A stretch of 64,000 nt of DNA from Saccharina japonica (taxonomy: Eukaryota > Sar > Phaeophyceae > Laminariales > Laminariaceae): NCBI GenBank assembly GCA_008828725.1, contig MEHQ01002695.1, positions 355,164 through 419,163 of the forward strand. The letters are read 5' to 3'. The notes beneath the pieces were generated by a model. The model was not told where the DNA came from. It was given only the letters and a program-made list of their open reading frames with translations, and made no database searches. Position numbers and translations under genes: made by a program. Of this stretch, positions 55,902 to 64,000 are shown one piece after another (within the stretch, counting starts at the first letter, position 1; every line of letters begins with the position of its first letter).

Positions 55902-56120
55902 AATAAACAATCGACTCAGAGAAAAAGGTAACGAATACGAAATAAGTTTTTCATTATTGGTGGCAGTCCGGCACACTCGTCGTGAAACAGACACACATAT
56001 AATATGTACATAATTGTACCATAACAACATAGCCCTTCTTGGAAAGTGTAAATATGTACCAGAGGTACCTGGTATGTTACATGATCTGATATATACCCGA
56101 GGGTATGCTACCTACGCTGC

Positions 56121-56274
56121 GTTTTCTCTGTCTCACCACACACAGTCTGTGACCACATCATAATAATCAGTTGTATCTCTCCAGGATTAGGAATCAGGAC
56201 AGACACTGACTGGGTGTACTGATGAGATAATGTAGTTGGTTGGGGTAGAAAGGACGGTTCAATGTAAGACAACA

Positions 56275-56275
<1 letters not shown>
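56121..56275 (+). repeat. Dispersed repeat F, copy 1
   Basis: CAGTCTGTGACCACAT, then TGTATCTCTCCAGGATTAGG, AATCAGGACAG and ACTGGGTGTACTGATG. A second copy lies at 59533-59650 in the same orientation. Confidence 0.82.
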
Positions 56276-56305
<30 letters not shown>

Positions 56306-58030
56306 GTAGAATGTGTACATATACATGCACATGTACACTCCAAATAACGTATATGTCTGTCTGGTGCTTAGATAGAGACCCACAATCTAAAGCGATGTGG
56401 CGTGCAGCCGCATTTCCTTTTTTCGTGCAAATACTTGTCCCCCGGGGTGACCCCTTGTTTTTCTGTTGCATCCACACACCAGTCAGCAAATAAATGGTGC
56501 TCTGGGCAATATGACGGGCGGACTCTCTCTAGGAGGAGAGCTTTGCGGTAGCTGCGTGCTGGTTTCTCGGGGTGTGGTGCTTGTTGTGGAAAGTATATGT
56601 TTTGCGCCTGTTTCACTCTGTTTTCGTATCAATTCGTACATATCATGCATGAAAACTACTGCTGTGTATCTTCGTACATATATACTGTAATAGGTATGTA
56701 CGAAGTATATAGAGTAATAAGGGTTTTTAGACGGGATCATTCTGCGTTGTTTGTATGATCTTGTCATAATTTCTACCCCAACTTACGCGTACGTTTGATT
56801 GAAGCTACACATATTATACGGTTATCTAGCGGAAATCCATAAATGATCGGGGGAAAACGGCACAGCAGTTTAGCAGCAGTCATCAGTGTGTTGCGTTTTC
56901 TGGTTTGTTTACGCTTGTTCTCTCTTGCGTTTTTTTTCTTGTTTTTTTGTTTTCTCGCATCGATTTATCGCCATACTCTTGTTGTTGTTGTTGTTGTTGT
57001 TGTCTTCACATTAAAAACCGTGTCGGTCTCTCTATCCAGTACCTCCATCTGTCCGTACTAATCCAACACTTGACACGGTCGATTCCCGTGGTCGCAGGCT
57101 AACTTACCCAAAAAAGGTATACTGAAATAAAAGTGGAACCCGAAGGGTCCGCAAAGCGATCAAAGCCAGTTCAAAAAAGCGCGCAGATTAGATGGCCTGG
57201 GAGAGGAGCCGCGCCTCCAGCTCTATTCTGCCTGTCTACTATCGTTATTAGTGGAACGCGTCTAAGAGCATAAGAGATTCGCTTAAGAGAGATCGGAACG
57301 ACACTTGTCGGGATATCACAACTTTCACCTAATTTCGATTGGGGCAGACTGATACCCCCCTGCTTTCTTTTAGTGGTATATGGGTTAGCCGGCACCTACA
57401 GGGAATCGAACGCTGGCCAATGGTCCGCTCTGGCGATTTGGCACGGGGTTCACACCGGTCAGGCAAACAAAATCGAGTCCTCCACCCCGATTATAAACGA
57501 CAGACATGAGTACGGAGGGAAGGGAACTATGGTCCCGTGCGACTGATGTCCCCCGGCCTCGAGCAGTGTAACTGCAAAAGGTAAAAACAACGAAGGGAAA
57601 AAGACGAAAGGCAAAGACAAAGAGACAAGTCCAAAAGTACAAGCAAACACTCAACAAACAAGACCGCAGAGACACACATGACACGTCATCCCGAGGGGGT
57701 GGTGCAATGGTGCGGCGGTGGGGGGGAGGGGGAAAAATAACAAACAAACAAACAAACAAACAAACAGTCCAGGACGAGTCAGATCCGGCACATATCGCGC
57801 CACTCGGCTCCGCCATTTCTCGCTTGTTTCTCTTCCCTCGCCGATTCGCCCTTCTTCCGCACCCCTCCCGTCCCGTTGGTTCTTAGGCGTCTCTTTGATT
57901 GTTGCTGCGACTCTTTGTCTCGCTCGGTCGCTCGTTTTCGGCTAGCCTCCTCTTCTTCCTTGTGCCAGGAGGTTCATAACTAGCTCTAGCATTACCTGCC
58001 TCACTTCACTTCTTTACGCCAATGAGCCAT

Positions 58031-58106
58031 GTAAATAGGACCTATGGTACACACAAAACCTATATATTTGCCTATTTTTACTAAATCAAAAATTGGTCCT
58101 ATTTAC
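58031..58106 (+). mobile_element. Tiny MITE family C, copy 2
   Basis: 76 bp from GTAAATAGGACC to GGTCCTATTTAC. The 12-bp ends are perfect inverted repeats. Confidence 0.85.
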
Positions 58107-58174
58107 TATGGCTCCTCCATACCAGTAGATAACAACGGTTCTGTTGTCAGACCTTAAATGTATTTTTTATTTTT

Positions 58175-58350
58175 TTTTTGTCCATCCCATTCATTATCTT
58201 CGCCTTCCTTTCTCTCCCTCCCTAGTCGTAACTCAGATCCGGGGTCACAAAGTAGGCTCCTCTCCCCTCCTCCCCCACTACGGTTCTTGCCTTGCATTTT
58301 TATCGCGAGAAAGATTTCAGCCTTTCTTCCCTCGTCACTCTTCGTCGAAT
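58175..58350 (+). repeat. Dispersed repeat E, copy 2
   Basis: Same sequence as 54650-54835, here inside the large foldback element. Confidence 0.85.
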
Positions 58351-58931
58351 TTTGCTTACCCACGCTATAATATGCGCTCTCGACAGTCGGTGTCATTTGA
58401 GAATAAAAACCTCCACTTTGCCTTTGCCTTTGTCTTTGCCTTTGTCTTTTTCCCTTCGTTGTTTTTGACCTTTTGCAGTTACACTGCCCGCAGGCCGGGG
58501 GTACATCAGTCGCACGGGACCATAGTTCCCTTCCCCCGTACCATGTCTGCGTTTATAATCGGGGTGGAGGACTCGATTTGTTTGCCTGACCGGCTGAACC
58601 CGGCACGGAACACCCCGGCATATAGGGGCACCAAGATAGAATCAGGGGGCGTATACCCCCGATTGGTGATGTTGACCTTTCCAGTTTTATTTTTACCTTC
58701 ACATAGCGTGTAGAGGGGAGCGGAGGGCTCCAGACTATCTGTTTTTGACTGGCTTTGATCGCTTTGCGGACCCTTCGGGTTCCACTTTTATTTCAGTATA
58801 CCTTTTTTTGGGTAAGTTAGCCTGTGACCACGGGAATCGACCGTGTCAAGTGTTGGATTAGTACGGACAGATGGAGGTACTGGATAGAGAGACCGGCACG
58901 GTTTTTAATGTGAAGACAACAACAACAACAA

Positions 58932-59003
58932 TGGGGAGAATCGAACCCTCGACATCCGGCCCTACAGGCTTCGTGGCTACCAGTTAGACCACCGGGGCGA
59001 CCG
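58932..59003 (-). repeat. tRNA-like sequence with A and B boxes
   Basis: On the minus strand GGTGGTCTAACTGGTAG (A-box type) and GAGGGTTCGATTCTC (B-box type) are spaced as in a tRNA. The acceptor stem does not pair, so it is not an intact tRNA gene. Confidence 0.45.
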
Positions 59004-59532
59004 GCCGTGCACTCTGGACGTAAATATGCATAAAATATAACAACCGTTTAAATTTTGATATCACAGCAGTACCAAACGTTCCTTAAAATACCTGGTATAC
59101 TTTTTCGATCATCGTGGTATATACCTGTACCAGGTATTTTATATATACATATCTAATATACTTCGTATGCATTTATCATATGACGAATATAACATGGTAT
59201 GGCCACCACCGCCGTGCCGTAGCGTACTATTAATATAAATATGTAATACTCTGTACTACCTGTTTCCACCCTATGCCGGTGTCTCTCTCTTTTTTCGTGT
59301 TGCCTCGCTCGTGCAGCAGTTATCTGTTCCTCTTGGGCACGTGTGCTTTTCGTCTAGGGGCGCTTCTGTCTCCCTGCGTCATTTGTATTCTGTTTCATTT
59401 CAGAAATTGTTTTTTATTTTGTCTTTTTTGTTCTGATTTTTTGGTTCGGCTCGTGTCGCTGTGTTCTCGTACCCGGTACGTTACGCATCTCACTTGCTTT
59501 ACCCATTAATTTGCGTTTATTTTGTTTTGGTT

Positions 59533-59650
59533 TTTCTCTGTTTCACAGTCTGTGACCACATAATTTGTATCTCTCTAGGATTGGGAATCAGGACAGGCAC
59601 TGGGTGTACTGATGTGGTTGAGTAGAAAGAACGGGTTTAATGTGAAGACA
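59533..59650 (+). repeat. Dispersed repeat F, copy 2
   Basis: Matches 56121-56275 and ends in GTGAAGACAACAACAAC, the same words as the outer end of the large foldback element. Confidence 0.82.
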
Positions 59651-59874
59651 ACAACAACAACAACAACAACTACCAGGAAAGATATTTCGAGTTACTATTT
59701 ACTGGCTGAGTACGCGTCATATAGAAAACATACATACGGCCGTACATTGTATATTGTATATATTTACTTGTACACATGAGTTGGCATGTCTTGTACCCGT
59801 GAGGACGCCAAGAAAAACCAATACAACACCATCACTCCTTCTTTTTTAGATACGGCCTATCAGGAGGGAGGGCT

Positions 59875-60020
59875 CATGTCGTGCACGGCTGTAGTCGTAA
59901 GAAGTATGACCATAATAAACGCTCGTGTATCCGGTTCAGTGCCGGGACGGAGCACGTTGCGCTTTTTTTCACCAACCAGGCAGACATTGATTGCTTGCAC
60001 CGGAGGGGGGAGGGGAGGGG
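59875..60020 (-). repeat. Family-A fragment A7
   Basis: CGTGCACGGCTGTAGTCG through CCAGGCAGACATTGATTGC. On the minus strand it ends CATGAGCCCTCCCTCC. Confidence 0.72.
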
Positions 60021-60700
60021 GACTATAACCAACAACATTAATTATGCGATACGCTGAGTAGACGTTGATGGTCAGCATTCATCCCCTCCCTCATGCACGC
60101 CTCGGTATATAGACTTCCGTCCAACCCAACCGCAGATATTCTCGATCAGCCGTTGGAGGACCCGAACAACTACTGCTGTAGTACTCATCTCACTCATGAT
60201 CATTGATATGATAAATCGGTGCCAGAAATCTTGCAGGTATATACACATCATACATATATAACAGGTACATACGTAGGCTTCGTTCGCTATGCATGCCTCA
60301 ACGGGGAACGGGGGGAGTACACCATCTTGTATTCGTGTCCGTGTATACATGTATTTTGAGTTTTTATCAACGAGTGGTATGTATGTTGTCCAAAATATAT
60401 TTTTGGCTCGCCACGGAAGGGTGGGGGGGTGTAAATGTATATATGTACTCATGGCGAGGAGTTCATACGACAGATCATCATGTTGTCATGCGTCGTTCGT
60501 TTTAAAGCTCCTTCCAAACCATGTCCCCAACACACAGCAAAGAGGGGTATATACCTGGTATGATACTGCTGTTCGAACGTACCACAGGTATTGGGCCTAT
60601 ATGTGTATTTATGTACATACCTCGTGTATGTGTATGTATGCATATGTCTTATATATATGTATAATACTAAGTACATATATATATCGAAGTATCCCACTCC

Positions 60701-60745
60701 GCTTGCAAAGATGAGTTTCGATAAAATCCTCGATCTCACCAAGAT
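60701..60745 (-). repeat. Family-B dispersed repeat, copy 4
   Basis: GCTTGCAAAGATGAGTTTCG then AAAATCCTCGATCTCACC. Confidence 0.6.
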
Positions 60746-60839
60746 CTGACAGGTATGTTTGTTTTTTTTTTCTTAACACAAAAAAATATATGTATCATAT
60801 AATAAGTATGTATGCGATGTATGCGTTATCATGTGTTTA

Positions 60840-61048
60840 GGGCCCATCTTAACGAAGAAGAAAAATATTCAATTTGGAAAAATAAAAATTCAAATTCGCT
60901 TTTCATTGGTCAACACACGCACCAGCACCACATATTATGCCCCAAGATCCTAATCTTTGGTGCTGGTGCGTGTGTTGACCAATGAAAGGCGGATTTGAAT
61001 ATATATTTTTTCAAATTGTTTTTTTTTCTTCTTCGTTAAAACGGGCCC
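60840..61048. mobile_element. Harbinger-type MITE of 209 bp with TTA duplication
   Basis: Ends GGGCCCATCTTAACGAAGAAG and CTTCTTCGTTAAAACGGGCCC. TTA flanks both sides (60837-60839, 61049-61051). The arms continue through ATTGGTCAACACACGCACC and its inverse, so the whole element folds into one hairpin. GGGCCC ends with a TTA duplication fit the PIF/Harbinger group. Confidence 0.85.
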
Positions 61049-62754
61049 TTACTGTGCCGGTGGTTGCATGCGCAGATAAATATATGCAGACACACATCTT
61101 TCTTCTTGCGGTAAAATGTATGCACGTATATATATATAATCCATACAGTAGTATCCCCGTACTCTTTACGCAGAGGACGACTCGGTCGTAAAGCTACGCA
61201 AGTTATAGAGATACGTATTGTATGCCTGGACACCGCCGTAAACAGTGAGCGAACAATCAGTGCGCTTTCATGGTGCGCCTTACCTAGCTGCATTTGATCG
61301 GTTTGGCTAGTTGGAATGTAACGAGATTATTCGGCCTTCTTAGTCGTTGTCGTGTGTTCCATTCCAAAGATTCCAAGCTGTCTTGGGGGGTTTTGTGTCC
61401 GATTGGCATTCTGGGTAACAAACAGGCTTTGAGCATAAAATAACCCAACTGAATTTTGCGGCGAGACCGCGTGCTGGTTGAGACTGTAGGACAGGGGTTC
61501 CGTTATGATGGTGGCAGCGAGTGCTTCATGGCACAGAGGATATCTCCACGCGCAAGTACACCGCAAGGCGTATCATGTCTCACAGCTAGCAGTGCTATCC
61601 ATCCAAGTGGCACCCTCGGGACACATGTAGAAGTTGTGTAGTATGGCTGTCGCGGATCGACGAGGACTTCTTCTGGTGTTTTTATGAACATCATCATCGT
61701 CGGTTCGTCAGTTCTGTATTGATGCTAGAAATATATCGCCAGAGGCTGTCGTTCGACACCGTGTGTGTGTGTGTGTGTTTTTTTTCCCATGGCGAGAGCC
61801 TTCTGGTCCTGCCGCAGGCGAGTCCTGTGGCATCTACACATACTCCATCGAGTGCTCCCTTGTTCGTCCCATGTATCACATCGCCATAATATAATGTACC
61901 CCCGTGGGCCTCCCGATAAGTAGCGCAACACTCCCATCAGCACTACTAATCACCGCAATTCATCTCGTTCTTTGTGTGCCCGTTCCGACGACCTGAACAA
62001 GAGGTTGCCTACTTTACTGCCGTTTTGAGACACATATATATAATATACATTGCATGTATGTATGTAGATAGATGCTTCCTCTCTTCCGAAAAATACGGAC
62101 AGGGAACGCTTGGAATCTGTGCCCTGTGAAAAAAAATCGTACCCAATCAGTAGCAATTATTGTTGGGGACCATGACGTTCTATTCCAACCGTTCCAGGGC
62201 TGCCTTCCCTGCTGCTCAGCACACCCTCAGCACTATCTTGAAGAAGCACAGATTCTCAGACCCCCAGACTGATTGATGCTCGTACAAAAATAAGAAATAA
62301 ACAATTAAAAAACAAAGAAGACATCCACAAAAGAAACATCACTCGGGCCTCTCCTGGGTGAAGAACTACTTATTACTCCTCCTGCTGTCTGAACATATTT
62401 ATATATATATATATAATACTCGTACAGCAGAGTACTATTAATAATAGTTGGTGGTATACTATATATGTATACGATATAAAATATGTCGTGTGGTGTAGCG
62501 GTACACCAGTAGTATTTATAGTACGTTAATAGTATATACAGGTGAGCTTCGTTCGGATATAATTTCATCTATCTGCCGTCTGTCGTCTGTCGTTAGTCGT
62601 CTATCTCACCGCGTACTGCGAAGGGCGGCGCCCGAATAAAACAATTAAAAAAAAAAAAAAAATGAACAGCACTCCGTTTTTCAGATTCAGCATCCTCGGG
62701 GGGAGGGGGGGGTGAATACTCATAGCACCATGTCTGTCGTCAGGTGGCCCGCTA

Positions 62755-62835
62755 GTCCGTGATAGACTATAGACCCTCGTCGATCCCTACAATGCCGGGA
62801 CGGAGCGCGTTGGGTTTTTAAGGGGGGGGGGGGGG
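62755..62835 (-). repeat. Family-A fragment A8
   Basis: AGACCCTCGTCGATCCCTAC through GGAGCGCGTTGGGTTTTT, with a G run on the left (62699-62713) that corresponds to the C tail. Confidence 0.7.
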
Positions 62836-63009
62836 CTGCAAGCTACACTAAGATCAAGTGAAACGTTAAGTAGGGAATGGTTACCATTGATTCCCTCCCC
62901 CACGAACGCCGTGCGATACATTTCTATCTGTGGACCGCGATCTCGATCATTCTCCTTCAAGCGTTATAACGGGGGGCCATAATACATAATACTAATGATA
63001 ATAATACTA

Positions 63010-63101
63010 GTAAATAGGACCTACGGTATACACAAGAACCTATATAATAATTCCCCATTTTTACTAAATAACAATACTTACTTATTGGTTTGGTCCTATT
63101 T
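63010..63101 (+). mobile_element. Tiny MITE family C, copy 3
   Basis: 92 bp from GTAAATAGGACC to GGTCCTATTT. Confidence 0.8.
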
Positions 63102-63584
63102 CCGCTTTGGTGTTGCTGTGTGTGGTCCTCAGTAATAGTGGGCCGAATACCTCGCCGCATACATATCACATGACATCGATGCTTGGGAGCGTGCAGATAT
63201 ATATATATATATACTTCGCTGTGCATGCATACATATATACGTAGATAGATGTCTGAAAGGAAGAGCACAGTAGTGCACCATAATATATATACATGTTTGT
63301 GGCGTCTGTGGAAGCTTGTGTGGCGATACAAACTACGTGTTGGTTTTTGTTTTTTGTTCTGGCCCGCCCCGGGGGTAGTGCTTTGTGGTCAGGCAATTTT
63401 CCGGGTGGTCAGGCATTTTTTCGGGGGGCGCCCTTGGTACTACTATCATTCTACTATAATATACTGCTGGTTCAGATCATTCAAGAAGTTGGTACTACGT
63501 ACCCTGGTATACAGTAGTATGTACCCGTTTCAGTACTGCGAACCAGTAGGCTGTACGACGGTATAATAGTATCATGCAGTCGGT

Positions 63585-63767
63585 ACAGGACACCTAACAA
63601 TAAGAAACAGGAAAGCTGACCCAGGCTGTGAATTTCTAATTTGAGAGAGGGTGCTTTCCACACTAACATCAAGATAGCGGCGCTCGACTTTATGGTTTTA
63701 CTCCCAATACCAGCCTGGCTTTCTTATGTGTCTGTTTCTTGCTATTTATAGGTCGTAGGTGTCTTGT
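63585..63767 (-). mobile_element. MITE family D, copy 2 (inverted relative to copy 1)
   Basis: ACAGGACACCTAACAATAAG at the left and GGTGTCTTGT at the right. On the minus strand it shares CAGGCTG, CTATCTTG, TTAGTG and CACCCTCTC with 9051-9221. Confidence 0.75.
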
Positions 63768-64000
63768 ACTGTGTAGTCCAAGTCGAAATTTCAATGATTT
63801 CAATGTTTTCCTCGAAAACTGTGGGCGGGAGCAGTTACCAAGGAGATATATATACACCACAAATAATATGTTTTAACAAACATCGTAACACCTACCTGTG
63901 TATCTACAAGACGGTGCACTTTTCTCGGCCGGCTGTGTTGTTGGAATATAAATATATAATATACATTAAAAAGTATTACGAGTACTACAAGTATTATGAT
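63768..64000. other. AT-rich end of window, nothing identified
   Basis: No ORF and no repeat recognised. Confidence 0.5.

Larger units (their letters stand above)
56981..58931. mobile_element. Large foldback element with 200-bp inverted ends
   Basis: Left arm 56981-57185 starts with (GTT)n then GTCTTCACATTAAAAACCG and reaches CAAAGCGATCAAAGCCAGT. The right arm 58735-58931 is its inverse and ends in (AAC)n. A second inverted pair lies inside (57440-57640 with 58420-58620; CTTTGTCTTTGCC and GACGAAAGGCAAAG). The middle holds a T/C-rich segment, a repeat-E copy and a MITE C copy. No transposase. Confidence 0.8.
59004..60839. other. No supported gene
   Basis: Holds repeat F copy 2 (59533-59650), a (CAA)n run at 59648-59670, family-A fragment A7 and a family-B copy. 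ORFs are short. Confidence 0.45.
61052..63584. other. No supported gene
   Basis: Short ORFs only. A plus-strand frame near 62170-62271 (reads MTFYSNRSRAAFPAAQHTLS) looks protein-like but is 34 codons long with no context. Contains family-A fragment A8, a MITE C copy, a GT run at 61760 and G/C homopolymers. Confidence 0.4.

Noticed and set aside
58932..59003. Functional tRNA gene
   Set aside because: A and B box words are present but the acceptor stem does not pair.
61503..61697. 64-codon minus ORF with several Cys, considered as a chitin-binding-like fragment
   Set aside because: No regular Cys spacing and no supporting splice sites.

Overview
Eukaryotic nuclear DNA with spliced genes and many repeats. 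Exons are GC-rich and short (51 to 511 bp). Introns are long, mostly several hundred bp to several kb, with GT-AG borders. Most of the window is transposable elements and satellites. This style (GC-rich exons, roughly 0.7 to 2 kb introns, poly-Gly and trinucleotide runs) resembles brown algae or related stramenopiles. That placement is inference, because no marker gene fixes the taxon.

Three host genes can be rebuilt exon by exon, with intron phases that fit throughout. (1) An N-terminal-motor kinesin on the minus strand (1126-7081): seven exons, complete motor, start of a coiled-coil stalk, 3' end unresolved. (2) Divergent from it, a plus-strand gene (8235-16000) for a signal-anchored SRPBCC/START-like lipid-binding protein: seven exons, 311 codons, last exon unresolved. 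(3) A minus-strand Fringe-like/DUF604 (GT31-type) glycosyltransferase (38579-48415): the last five exons with the DDD motif and the stop codon. Its 5' exons were not found and may lie outside the window.

Mobile DNA by region. 1-403: poly-C-tailed SINE-like repeat (family A, eight copies in the window). 9-11 kb: MITE, family-A fragment and an inverted-repeat element carrying a decayed LINE 3' end, all in introns of gene 2. 16242-19940: complete non-autonomous LTR retrotransposon (TSD GGGTG) with one Gln-rich gag-like ORF. 24.77-34.13 kb: a 225-bp satellite array interrupted by a LINE (26.4-28.45 kb) and by a deleted Ty3/Gypsy element (31248-33986, TSD GCTG). 34.1-38.5 kb: tandem repeats and tRNA-like units. 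40.8-43.2 kb: G/C-run tandem array split by a family-A copy, inside an intron of gene 3. 46946-47539: Mutator-like foldback element with a 9-bp TSD. 50.2-52.2 kb: a field of TTCCATGGAA palindromes. 53-64 kb: foldback elements and MITEs, with no supported gene.

The three genes show no functional link. The most interesting patterns are the 3' tail ending in poly-C shared by the LINE and the SINE-like family, the nested insertions with readable target-site duplications, and several small inverted-repeat families repeated across the window.
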